17,490 nucleotides of DNA from Neisseriaceae bacterium. Its GTDB lineage: Bacteria > Pseudomonadota > Gammaproteobacteria > Burkholderiales > UBA11063. Position numbers and translations under genes: made by a program. Below are positions 1 to 7,704 of the stretch, one piece after another (within the stretch, counting starts at the first letter, position 1; each line of letters starts with the position of its first letter). The notes under the pieces were generated by a model. That model did no database searches and was not told the origin of the DNA. It worked only from the letters and a program-made list of their open reading frames with translations. The DNA is taken from positions 1 through 17,490 of the forward strand of contig CANISK010000008.1 in assembly GCA_947470205.1 (NCBI GenBank). The letters are read 5' to 3'.

Positions 1-649
1 ATACTCGCATACTAGAATGTGGTATTTTATAAATCTGGTGATTATCATTAAAAAAAACATCTGCAATACCCACTAGATTTGAGTTATTCCCTATCAGATT
101 TATAGTACTAGTTTTAACATTAGCATTAGCTAAATTTGGTATAAGATTTGCTTGTAATAGTAAACTATAGCCATTTATTAATCTGTTTACATTGGTTTCA
201 TTATACTTATGTTCTATATTTAATACAGGATTATTAAATGGCGCAAAAACATAATTATTATGCAGTTCAATAGCTTTTCCTATATGCTTGGTTTTAAGAA
301 TATCCAGAATTGATTGTAGTTTATACCTAAGCACTGAAGATGGATTAGTTGGGGTGGATATTAATATTATTTTTTTATTATTAATAATCGACAAACACTG
401 GCATAAAATAACTCCTCCAAAAGAAAATCCCATAAAAATATCGTAATAGTCTTTTATTTCAGCAATTTTCTTTTGCCATAGTTTAAAAAAAATATCACTC
501 GTATAAGCTCCGTACACTTCATATTCTAAACCTACTGGATCTAAATAATCTATAGTGTATTTGCCCTGTATATGTTTTACTGATTTTTGAATTTCTACAA
601 CCTCATCCCAATTATATAAAATAGGTGCAAGTATTAAAATCTTTTTCAT
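1..649 (-). CDS. Alpha/beta hydrolase, partial (C-terminus beyond left edge)
   Basis: This is an open frame of 216 codons from an ATG at 649, running off the left edge of the window. It starts MKKILILAPILYNW, with no signal peptide, so it is probably cytoplasmic. A nucleophile-elbow motif GFSFGG (GxSxG type) lies near residue 75, directly after a hydrophobic strand (DIFMGFSFGGV), and a second strand KKIILISTP follows. Near the edge the sequence PHSSMR is a plausible catalytic-histidine segment, so most of the domain may be present. This pattern is typical of serine hydrolases and thioesterases of the alpha/beta fold, but no specific subfamily was recognised. The start codon overlaps the aldolase stop codon as ATGA, which implies translational coupling and a shared pathway. 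The substrate is unknown; thioester or ester release of an aldolase product is only an inference. Confidence 0.75.
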   Translation of the reverse strand, partial: MKKILILAPILYNWDEVVEIQKSVKHIQGKYTIDYLDPVGLEYEVYGAYTSDIFFKLWQKKIAEIKDYYDIFMGFSFGGVILCQCLSIINNKKIILISTPTNPSSVLRYKLQSILDILKTKHIGKAIELHNNYVFAPFNNPVLNIEHKYNETNVNRLINGYSLLLQANLIPNLANANVKTSTINLIGNNSNLVGIADVFFNDNHQIYKIPHSSMRV

Positions 650-1590
650 AAACATATATCCATAAAGGTCTTATTTGATTTATTAAATAATATTGCATTA
701 AAGTCTCTGAAATTTATATTATGTAATTTATCTTGTTCATCAATGGAGTAATCCAAACTTCCAGACATCATGTCCAATAACGAATTATTTGGTGCGGAGT
801 CTTGTAAATTATTGGTAAGATATTCAACAGCTTCAAAGATGATTCCTAAATTATATTTAGTATTTATTTTGGAATTTATTAAATATGCCACCCAAAATTC
901 AGTTGATAAATTACCAGCACCTTTACCCATTCCTCTTAATGAAGAATCGATAAACGTTGCTCCGCTATTTATTGCAGCAATCGCGTTCGGAAGTGCTAAA
1001 TTTAAATTGTTGTGCGCATGAAATCCAATTTCTAAATCTGTAATATTTTTTAATGCATTAATTATCCTAGCAACATCATTTGGCAATAAACTTCCATTAG
1101 AATCAGCCACATATATAACATCAGCTCCAGCATTTGATGATAATTCTGCGTATTCTAATAGTTTTTTTTGTGGAAATTGGCTAATTCTAGTGAAATTCAC
1201 ACAACTTATAAGGCCTAAAATTTTGGCTTTTTTTATTAACTGCAAACTATAATTTATATTATTTATATCAAAACAACATCTTAATAAATTAACTCCATGG
1301 TTATGCATCTCTTCAATTTCTTGTAATTGAATATTTCGTGGATGATAAATAACCCCTAATTTTGCAGTGGGAATATGCTTTTTTATAAAGCTTAAATACT
1401 CATTTGTGGTATTACCAGTATTACCTATATTTGTAAGTGGTTTGAAGCTGCCCCCTCTATAGCCGACCTCAATGTAGTCGATGGCAGCAGTATCTAAAGC
1501 AGAAATAATGTTCTTAACGTGAGATTCGGAGAAATGAAAATTTGTTCTGTAACCACCATCTCTTAAAGTAACGTCTAGAATTTTGATCAT
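646..1590 (-). CDS. HMGL-like (DRE-TIM) aldolase family protein
   Basis: The 314-residue protein opens with the DRE-TIM metallolyase signature LDVTLRDGGY (residues 5-14; Arg10 and Asp11 are the expected catalytic and metal-binding pair). The metal-binding GFHAHNN motif follows at 189-195 (His191, His193), then a glycine-rich DSSLRGMGKGAGN segment at 215-227. ADSNGSLLP (162-170) matches the family strand carrying an active-site Asp. The family includes 4-hydroxy-2-oxovalerate aldolase, HMG-CoA lyase and isopropylmalate/homocitrate synthases, which make or break C-C bonds next to a carbonyl using a divalent metal. It lacks the long C-terminal regulatory domain of isopropylmalate synthases and has only about 80 residues after the barrel core. 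Stand-alone aldolases of this type occur in polysaccharide and natural-product clusters. The neighbours (tandem YciI protein, alpha/beta hydrolase) suggest a specialised pathway of unknown product. Confidence 0.85.
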   Translation of the reverse strand: MIKILDVTLRDGGYRTNFHFSESHVKNIISALDTAAIDYIEVGYRGGSFKPLTNIGNTGNTTNEYLSFIKKHIPTAKLGVIYHPRNIQLQEIEEMHNHGVNLLRCCFDINNINYSLQLIKKAKILGLISCVNFTRISQFPQKKLLEYAELSSNAGADVIYVADSNGSLLPNDVARIINALKNITDLEIGFHAHNNLNLALPNAIAAINSGATFIDSSLRGMGKGAGNLSTEFWVAYLINSKINTKYNLGIIFEAVEYLTNNLQDSAPNNSLLDMMSGSLDYSIDEQDKLHNINFRDFNAILFNKSNKTFMDICL

Positions 1591-1630
1591 TGTGTGTTTG
1601 AGCCTCGTGTTTATTGATGAAATTTTTTAA

Positions 1631-2413
1631 TTAGAAAAATAATAATTGCTTATTATATAAGGTTGGAATAAACTCCACAAAAGTGCAATTGCAAAAATCA
1701 TTTTGAAAGAATGCGATATTTTTCATAATATCTCTCGAAATAGAATTATTATTAGTATACGCAATAATAATTGCTTCGTTTTGAGTGCTATTCCCACTAG
1801 ACACAATAAACATATTATGTTTATGGAGATTATCTAAAAGTTCAGTGTATTGAACATCTTTGTGTGTTAAGCCTTTATCGGTAATTAAATTTGAATTAGC
1901 ATCATATGTTAGATGAATTATAAAAAATGAAACTCCCAAAAGATCATTTCTTGATATGTTGCTATTAATGGGAATTGTTTGTTTTGCGTCATCCTTAACA
2001 CGTTCAACACTGTTTTTATTTGGCACAAATTCTGTAATAAAGTAATCAGCAATCCCATTTTGATAAAAAGGATCTTCTGTAATTATTTCATTTATATGGT
2101 TTGTATTTTTTGCATAAGCTACAATTATGCCACCAGTTCGCGGATTTTTTCTTCCAGATGTAATAAATAAATTATTCTCATAAAATTTATCCAAAAAAAT
2201 TTTATGAGCAGGAATGTAATGGTCAACTACATTTAAAGAAACTGTATACCCTAAGGAAATAATGAAAATATTATCTTTGTTATATTTGAGGTGTATTTTT
2301 TTATTGATTGCAGCAGCGCTAAAAAAATTATTATTTAATTTAAAATCAGACAATGGATATATGATTTTTTGATAAAAACTTTGTGCCCCAAGCCTAGAAA
2401 AGTTATTTAACAT
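1631..2413 (-). CDS. Tandem YciI-like domain protein (second domain degenerate)
   Basis: This is a 260-residue protein with no signal peptide. Residues about 46-135 read as a YciI-like domain: a beta strand, a helix carrying His70 and Asp75, the turn FITSGRKNP, then GGIIVAY, EDPF (113-116) and a closing strand ITEFVP. Residues about 162-253 repeat the same order (HLTYD, LLDNLHKHNMFIVSSG, EAIIIAYT, AFFQN, FVEFIP). In the second copy the His position appears to be Tyr189 and the DPF motif reads IAF, so only the first copy keeps the likely His/Asp pair. Single YciI domains are about 95 residues; known relatives include a chloromuconolactone dehalogenase, but most have no assigned function. It is the first gene of the minus-strand cluster, 40 bases ahead of the aldolase. 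A GGA about 8 bases before the ATG could serve as the ribosome-binding site. The reaction is unknown. Confidence 0.7.
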   Translation of the reverse strand: MLNNFSRLGAQSFYQKIIYPLSDFKLNNNFFSAAAINKKIHLKYNKDNIFIISLGYTVSLNVVDHYIPAHKIFLDKFYENNLFITSGRKNPRTGGIIVAYAKNTNHINEIITEDPFYQNGIADYFITEFVPNKNSVERVKDDAKQTIPINSNISRNDLLGVSFFIIHLTYDANSNLITDKGLTHKDVQYTELLDNLHKHNMFIVSSGNSTQNEAIIIAYTNNNSISRDIMKNIAFFQNDFCNCTFVEFIPTLYNKQLLFF

Positions 2414-2471
2414 AAATTATTCCATAAAGATAAATAAGCATTTTTAACCACCCTCCACCATAATGGAACGT

Positions 2472-2480
2472 ATTGTAACA
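2472..2480 (-). promoter_or_regulatory. Candidate extended -10 promoter for the YciI-aldolase-hydrolase operon
   Basis: Read on the minus strand, this spot is TGTTACAAT: a TACAAT -10 hexamer preceded by the TGn extension, about 60 bases ahead of the YciI gene. No good -35 box lies 16-18 bases upstream, as is usual for extended -10 promoters. The rest of the divergent intergenic region (2414-2707) is very AT-rich and holds TATAAT at 2575-2580 on the plus strand without a convincing -35. The call rests on motif match alone. Confidence 0.3.
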
Positions 2481-2603
2481 CACAATTACGATCATGATTA
2501 TATTATTAAAATTTTTTCTTCCCTGAATTCACCCGCAATATACATGTCACTTAATTTAAATTATTGAAATTTAGTATAATTTTAATTTTTGGATTTCGTG
2601 AAT

Positions 2604-2711
2604 ATGATAAATGATAAAACAAGAATTAGGTATCAATATAATGAGTTTATCAAATATAACAAAGAGGTGTTGAATGGCAAGTTATATCTTTATTTAAGGA
2701 TTAAAATATGA
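2604..2711 (+). other. Possible 35-codon upstream ORF coupled to the lipoprotein gene
   Basis: An ATG at 2604 opens a 35-codon frame whose TGA (2709-2711) overlaps the lipoprotein ATG (2708-2710) as ATGA. The predicted peptide is basic and Lys/Tyr-rich, with no recognisable domain. Only a weak GGA (2591-2593) precedes it. The lipoprotein has its own good AAGGA at 2696-2700, seven bases before its ATG, so coupling is not required. It could be a leader peptide, but chance is a fair alternative in AT-rich DNA. Confidence 0.2.
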
Positions 2712-4020
2712 GCAAACCGTTAATAAAAAAACTTGAAGCAAAATTCAATCTTTTGCCATCATCATATTTGCATCACCTATCAATATTAGGTTTATCTATT
2801 AGTTTGTTGGCTGGATGTAATGGGTCTACTAATTCAAACAGTGCCAATACAACATATTTATCAAAACCATCTGGAGTATATGGAGTTGGTTTTAAAGATT
2901 ATCATATATAAATACTCATATTTGCCCAGACCCAAATTATGTGCCAAATATCAATGAAAATGATTTTAGTCTTGGAAATCAAGGAGGTAGTGGTACTAAT
3001 TTTTGTCATGAAATAATGGTTAGAATTTATTACCCTACAAGCTCTTCAGTCACTTCACCCGTAACCCCATATTATTATCCACGAGTTTTACAATTACAAA
3101 ATTCTTTGAATGGTGCACCAGGAATCAGTGAATCGCAAATTGCAGCGCTCCCATCAACATTATGGAGCTGGACTCTTCCAAATGTCTCTATTTTACCCAA
3201 TGCCTTTCCAGTGATATTATTTAGCCCTGGTAATTTAACTCCAGCACAGGGATATGAAGACTACATAACTAATTTAGTTAGCTATGGTTACATTGTAGTT
3301 GGAATTAATAGCGTTTTTGTTAATGGTTATATTCAGTTGCCAAATGGCGTCATTGTTTATAATAATTCACAGCAATCAATGACACAATCTACTAGATTAC
3401 AAGAAAATGATTTAGAGTTAGTTTATAATCAAATTAAGAGTTCAAGTAATAATACTGATAAAATTTTTGCCAAAATGGATTTATTGCATATTGGAGCGTA
3501 TGGGCATTCTGATGGTGCATACTCTATTGTACAAGTTGCAAATCAGAATCCATCATTGTTTCAGGCGGTTGCTCTAATGGATGAAGGTGTTGAGCTAGAT
3601 AATATTGCCAATTATTTAAAACCAATTACAAATCCAGTTTTGTATTTAGTTTCATCTTACATATATAACGCTCAAGCTAAATTAGATATACCACTTCAAC
3701 CGCTAGTAAAAAGCACATCTTATCGCACTGTAATTACACCAAATTTATTAAATATTAACTATAGTGCCCATTCAAATTTTGCAGATGACACTACATTACA
3801 ATATAACCCCGTGATGAATATTTATTATTCCGACATAAGAGAGTTTGGCGGTATGCCAGTAGGTACAATAAATGGTTATACAATGATACAATATGCATCG
3901 AATGATTACGTAATACAATTTTTCAATACATTTTTAAAGAATCAATCAAGCACAGTATTTAATACTAAAAATTGTAATCCCTTATCGTCAAATACACTTT
4001 TGCAATGTGGTGCACAATAA
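2708..4020 (+). pseudogene. PAF-acetylhydrolase-like lipoprotein, frame broken at about 2904-2911
   Basis: The first frame (2708-2911) gives 67 residues with a lipoprotein signal peptide ending in the lipobox LLAGC (Cys37) and the family-like start KPSGVYGVGF. It stops at a TAA at 2909. A second frame, open from 2896, carries the rest to 4020, including the nucleophile motif GHSDG (Ser codon 3508-3510), a strand ending in LMDEG, and AHSNFAD (His codon 3769-3771). The latter matches the HxxFxD-type histidine segment of PAF-acetylhydrolase-like lipases. Removing one TA from ATATATA (2904-2910) joins the frames into KDYHINTHICPDPNY and a 436-residue protein with a complete Ser-Asp-His set. The mature protein would be an outer-membrane or periplasmic lipase/esterase. 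The downstream half could in principle start at GTG 2941, but without a signal peptide. A recent mutation, a TA-slippage phase switch or a sequencing error would all explain the break. Confidence 0.75.
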
Positions 4021-4220
4021 GTTCAGTGTTTTTAATATTATTTAAACTTCGTTAATTCAAGCGTAGCAATAAATAATCACAACTGATATTTGTTCACTAT
4101 TTAATATTGGCTTGAAATAAAGAATAAAAAATATAATCTTTTGTGCGACATCTATAATGCGTTGAATGTAATTTAATATACCTCTTGAAAAATTAAACGA
4201 TATTTTAATTGAGATTGAAA

Positions 4221-4526
4221 ATGAAAAATAAAATTAAAGTCGCTGTTTATACAACTGCAAAAGACCTGCATGAAGCTGGATTAATTTCCAACGAAAGAAT
4301 GGCAAGGTATAAAAAATTAAACATTCCAGCAGTGCATAATATAGAACCAAACGATATAAAAACTTTTAGACAAAAAGAACACATATCACAATCTGTTTTA
4401 GCGGAGTGTTTAAATGTAAGCGTTTCAGCTGTTAGAAAATGGGAATCTGGCGAGAAAAAACCAAGTGGATTGGCGTTAAAAATGTTAAATTTAGTTCAAA
4501 AAAAGGGACTACAAATTGTTTTGTAG
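4221..4526 (+). CDS. HigA-type XRE-family antitoxin/repressor, apparently without a toxin
   Basis: The protein has 101 residues from the ATG at 4221. I chose this start over an upstream TTG at 4209 because GAG at 4211-4213 sits about 7 bases ahead and family members begin close to this Met. Residues 45-99 form a helix-turn-helix: DIKTFRQKEHISQSVLAE, then NVSVSAVRKWESGEKKPSG, with the WExGxxxPxG ending characteristic of HigA/NadS antitoxins. Residues 1-44 resemble the variable N-terminal region of these small proteins. Such antitoxins normally pair with a RelE/HigB-like toxin, usually just upstream. The 200 bases upstream (4021-4220) contain no such frame, and downstream lies only a repeat and then the convergent sua5. 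It may be an orphan antitoxin, a relic, or a stand-alone regulator. TTGAAA (4112) and TATAAT (4132) lie upstream, but with a short 14-base spacing. Confidence 0.8.
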   Translation: MKNKIKVAVYTTAKDLHEAGLISNERMARYKKLNIPAVHNIEPNDIKTFRQKEHISQSVLAECLNVSVSAVRKWESGEKKPSGLALKMLNLVQKKGLQIVL

Positions 4527-4555
4527 AATGGGACATACTCGTTGATCAAGCGGTA

Positions 4556-4600
4556 AGATTGCCACGCTTTGATAAATCAAAGCTCGCAATGACTGTGTTT
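4556..4600. repeat. REP-like palindromic repeat, copy 1
   Basis: The element is AGATTGCCACGC, a central hairpin, then GCTCGCAATGACTGTGTTT. The central stem GCTTTGAT/ATCAAAGC (4566-4573 with 4576-4583) is perfect, and the outer arms ATTGC/GCAAT (4558-4562 with 4586-4590) pair around a small internal mismatch. The same outer sequence with a different centre occurs at 16731-16767. It lies between the convergent ends of the antitoxin gene and sua5. The two sides match a widespread family of bacterial intergenic palindromes of the form GTCATTGCGAGC...GCGTGGCAATCT, as I recall it. No T-tract follows, so it is not a classical terminator. Confidence 0.75.
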
Positions 4601-4650
4601 GTTGATATCTTCATATGCCGAATTTGCATTCTAAAACACTATATTATAAC

Positions 4651-5628
4651 TTAGAGAGTGCCTTTGGCTTTTGATAGCCTGTCCCAAATTGCTAACCAAT
4701 CAGGTGTGGTTGGCGGCTCTTCAATAGCAATAATATCTATATCCGCCATTTCGTCTGCCACACGTAAAACATGATAAAAATCTCGCGCAAAATCTATCGA
4801 ATTATCCCCAATGTGTAGTATTGATGATGCTAACTTGGTGTCATATAAATTGGAATATGAAATAATAACGATATTTTTATGTTCTGTAAGGATATTGTTT
4901 AGGGAATCTTGGCTATTATAGGATAATAATGGCTTATGTGGAGAATAATGTTTTTTATGATTGCCCGAGTGTGCTATTTCCTTGCTTGATAAAATATTTA
5001 CACGATATTTATTATTGTGGATAATGAATAATTCATCTGCTGTAATAAAACCAGGACGTAATACCCTAAAGCTATCATTTTGTGTTGCATCAATGATGGT
5101 TGATTCTATCCCGCATACACAAGCCCCGCCATCAATCACATCCACCTCATCACCAAACTCACTCAATACGTGTTGTGCTTGCGTGGGGCTAATGCCCATA
5201 AATTTATTGGCCGAAGGTGCTGCAATGGGTACATTAATTTCATTTATGAGATCTAGGGTAAATTTATTATTTGGCATTCTAATAGCCACCGTCTCTTGGT
5301 TACCAGTTATGTAATGTGGTGTATTTGGAGATTTATTTAAAATAAAAGTCAATGGGCCTGGCCAAAAATTTTCTATTAGTTTATCAAGATATTCTGGGAT
5401 ATTTATGGCATATTTATAAAGATCTGTAACTTTAGCAATATGCATAATTAACGGATGATTTAATGGTCTATTTTTTAATTGATATATTTTATTTATAGCA
5501 TGCGGGTTATTAATAACACCCGCCAAGCCATAAACAGTTTCAGTGGGTAATGCAATTACATCTCCTGATAATAATTTATGAGATGCAAATTGCATATTTT
5601 CTTGATAGGATTTAGAAATAATAGCCAT
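4651..5628 (-). CDS. tsaC: Threonylcarbamoyl-AMP synthase, long Sua5 form
   Basis: This enzyme makes threonylcarbamoyl-AMP from threonine, bicarbonate and ATP, the first step of the t6A37 modification of ANN-decoding tRNAs, in the cytoplasm. The YrdC domain spans about residues 10-200, with PTETVYGL (28-35), KNRPLNHPL (52-60, the KxR nucleotide-binding motif), FWPGPLT, APSANKFMGISPT and DGGACVCGIESTIID. A linker containing HYSPHKP leads into a C-terminal Sua5 domain of about 100 residues. The total of 325 residues is the Sua5 length; short TsaC proteins of E. coli type have about 190 residues. It follows nupC by 19 bases and is probably the last gene of the minus-strand operon. The family name could equally be given as sua5 or ywlC. 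Confidence 0.93.
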   Translation of the reverse strand: MAIISKSYQENMQFASHKLLSGDVIALPTETVYGLAGVINNPHAINKIYQLKNRPLNHPLIMHIAKVTDLYKYAINIPEYLDKLIENFWPGPLTFILNKSPNTPHYITGNQETVAIRMPNNKFTLDLINEINVPIAAPSANKFMGISPTQAQHVLSEFGDEVDVIDGGACVCGIESTIIDATQNDSFRVLRPGFITADELFIIHNNKYRVNILSSKEIAHSGNHKKHYSPHKPLLSYNSQDSLNNILTEHKNIVIISYSNLYDTKLASSILHIGDNSIDFARDFYHVLRVADEMADIDIIAIEEPPTTPDWLAIWDRLSKAKGTL

Positions 5629-5647
5629 ATTTTACTGTTCTTGAACA

Positions 5648-6952
5648 TTATCCAAAGATATTATGCCAAAAACCAGCTACAGTTGCAGTCATAAAACCTG
5701 CCAACACTGCACCAAATAATGCTCTCCAAGCTATAGAAGATAATTCTTCTCGACGATTAGGTGCTAGGACACTAAACACTCCCATGGAAATACCAACTGA
5801 TGAGAAATTTGAGAAACTGGCTAACGCAAAAGTAGAAATGAAGATGGAGTTATCGGACAATACATGTTGAGCCTTCATATTACCCAAACTGACGTATGCC
5901 ACAAATTCATTAATTGCCACTTTTTGCCCCAGTAAACTACCCACATCTAATGTTTCAGCCCAATTTATACCCATAAATAAAGCAAAAATTCTAAATAATT
6001 GCCCAAGTATATATTCCAATGATAGACTATGAAAAACCCCGTGAGTAGATGTGGTGATAAATGAAGTAATATGAAATATATCGCCCAGTTTTCCCAATCC
6101 GCCATTTATAAGATGCACCAAAGAAATTACCGCAATTAAAACCGCAACCATACCAGCACCAATCTTAAGTCCTGTCATTGCACCAGTTATGATGCTATCT
6201 AAAATACCTGATTGCGTATGTACTTTTATGGTAACTTTTTTGGTGGATATATTATTAAAATCCACCTCAGGAAATAAAATTTTAGCAAAAATAACTGCAG
6301 ATACCGCATTCATAAATGTTGCTGTAACTAGATAATTGGCAAATTTTAACATCTCCACATGAGAGCCACCACTTAAAAAAGTAAGGTACATGCCAAGCGT
6401 AGAACCAGATAAATTAGCAAGACCGGCAGTGAATGCGCATGCTAACTCGGATCTAGTCATGTTTTTTATGTATGGACCAATAATCATGGGCCCTTCTGCT
6501 TGCCCAAGAAATATATCCGATACCACCACCAAACTTTCCACGCCAGATAATCTTATGGTTTTTGTCAAACAGTAGGCAATTAAATTGATAATCCACTGAA
6601 TAATACCAAAAAAGTATAATAAACTAATTAGACTACCAAAAAATATTAATGTAGGCACTACCACTAATAAAAATACAAACCCAAACCGATTTGTATCAAC
6701 AAAAGAACCGAATACGAAACTCGCCCCTTCTTTTGCATAATCTATCAACCCAACCAAACCAGCTGAGAACCAGCTCAACCCGTATTGCACAAATGGAACA
6801 TAACGAATCATAGCAAATACAATATTTAGTAATACAAAAGTCGATAAAATTAATTTCCAGTCAATGTATTTTCTATTTTCAGAGAAACAAAATCCTATAC
6901 CAATTAAGAATAAGAAACCAGCTAACGCTTGCAGTATTATATAATGAACCAT
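5648..6952 (-). CDS. nupC: NupC-family concentrative nucleoside transporter
   Basis: This is a 434-residue inner-membrane protein of the CNT family, which imports nucleosides coupled to H+ or Na+. N-terminal hydrophobic helices lead to the conserved core: SDIFLGQAEGPMIIGPYIKNMTRSE (canonical GQTEAP, here GQAEGP), GLANLSGSTLGMY (canonical G-x-A-x-I-x-G), AINEFVAYVSLG (canonical NEFVAY), and FASFSNFSSVGISMGV, all substrate-site motifs of CNTs. The length fits bacterial CNTs (about 400-430). AAGG about 10 bases before the ATG supports the start. It lies between the carboxylesterase and sua5 and would allow salvage of nucleosides, common in host-associated bacteria. Substrate preference (pyrimidine or purine) cannot be read from the sequence with certainty. 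Confidence 0.92.
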   Translation of the reverse strand: MVHYIILQALAGFLFLIGIGFCFSENRKYIDWKLILSTFVLLNIVFAMIRYVPFVQYGLSWFSAGLVGLIDYAKEGASFVFGSFVDTNRFGFVFLLVVVPTLIFFGSLISLLYFFGIIQWIINLIAYCLTKTIRLSGVESLVVVSDIFLGQAEGPMIIGPYIKNMTRSELACAFTAGLANLSGSTLGMYLTFLSGGSHVEMLKFANYLVTATFMNAVSAVIFAKILFPEVDFNNISTKKVTIKVHTQSGILDSIITGAMTGLKIGAGMVAVLIAVISLVHLINGGLGKLGDIFHITSFITTSTHGVFHSLSLEYILGQLFRIFALFMGINWAETLDVGSLLGQKVAINEFVAYVSLGNMKAQHVLSDNSIFISTFALASFSNFSSVGISMGVFSVLAPNRREELSSIAWRALFGAVLAGFMTATVAGFWHNIFG

Positions 6953-6971
6953 GTGTGAGCCTTAAATATCG

Positions 6972-6989
6972 ACCCATTTCAAAATAGGT
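6972..6989 (-). promoter_or_regulatory. Hairpin in the carboxylesterase-nupC gap
   Basis: On the minus-strand transcript this reads ACCTATTT, TG, AAATGGGT: an 8-base inverted repeat with one G-U wobble (7 pairs or fewer once a realistic loop forms). It lies in the 45-base gap between the carboxylesterase stop and nupC. There is no U-run, so it is not a convincing terminator; it may affect RNA processing or nupC translation, or be coincidental. Confidence 0.25.
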
Positions 6990-6997
6990 ATTGTATG

Positions 6998-7684
6998 TTA
7001 AATAAATCTATCCTGAAACCATAGTGATATATCTTTAATTTCATCAAGACATACTCCATGATCCATTGGATAACCCTTCCATGATATATTAAATCCATGA
7101 GTTCTGAATTTATTATAAGATTCTAAACCGGTATCATACGGAACTATCATATCATATTTACCGTGACATGCTAATATCGGAGTTTTTTTATTCATATTAC
7201 TTACCAAATTAAAATCCACATCTGGTAAGTAACAAGATAAAGCCAATATGCCAGCAAAACGATGTTGCGACCTAAGTGCCATCATGTATGCAATTACACC
7301 ACCTTGGGAAAAACCAACCACTGCAATGTGAATTGGTTTTTGTTCTTCTTTTATAAGGTAATCAATAAGATTTTCTACTTGCAATACAGAGTGATCAATG
7401 CCATCCCAATCAACAGCGTTATCAATCTTGGTCATGTCACGTATATCATACCATGCTTGCATTAATGCACCATTATTTATGGTAATTGTACGTTGTGGTG
7501 CATTTGGAAAAATAAATTTAATATGTGATTTAAGTTTTAGTTCTGGTATCAGTGGCACAAAATCCTGTGCATTTGCGCCCAAACCATGTAGCCAAATCAC
7601 AACACCCATTGAGGTAGATTTTACATCATCATTGATTGTATATTCTATGAAATCTAATTTATGTGCAAATTGTTCATTGGACAT
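6998..7684 (-). CDS. Carboxylesterase / acyl-protein thioesterase-like hydrolase
   Basis: This is a 228-residue alpha/beta hydrolase of the phospholipase/carboxylesterase family (abhydrolase_2), the same group as eukaryotic APT1 and Francisella carboxylesterase FTT258. Visible motifs are WLHGLGANAQDF (31-42, oxyanion loop), FIFPNAP, MQAWYDI (75-81, the family WYD/WFD signature), nucleophile elbow GFSQGG (Ser126), LACHGKYDMIVP (Asp178) and MDHGVC (His209). The catalytic triad is therefore complete and the length matches the family (about 220). No signal peptide is present, so it is cytoplasmic or loosely membrane-associated. It would hydrolyse short acyl esters or thioesters; the natural substrate is not known. 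It follows murA by 20 bases and precedes nupC. Confidence 0.9.
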   Translation of the reverse strand: MSNEQFAHKLDFIEYTINDDVKSTSMGVVIWLHGLGANAQDFVPLIPELKLKSHIKFIFPNAPQRTITINNGALMQAWYDIRDMTKIDNAVDWDGIDHSVLQVENLIDYLIKEEQKPIHIAVVGFSQGGVIAYMMALRSQHRFAGILALSCYLPDVDFNLVSNMNKKTPILACHGKYDMIVPYDTGLESYNKFRTHGFNISWKGYPMDHGVCLDEIKDISLWFQDRFI

Positions 7685-7704
7685 AACTATATCCTTTTTA
7701 AAAT

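Noticed and set aside
2891..2897. TTTTAAAG before the lipase frame break as a programmed -1 slippery site
   Set aside because: The heptamer does not fit X-XXY-YYZ in the used frame, and a -1 shift there meets TAA at 2893.
4112..4137. TTGAAA...TATAAT promoter before the antitoxin gene
   Set aside because: The spacing is only 14 bases; not listed as a feature.
4209..4220. TTG at 4209 as the start of the antitoxin gene
   Set aside because: ATG at 4221 has a GAG at suitable spacing and matches the usual N-terminus.
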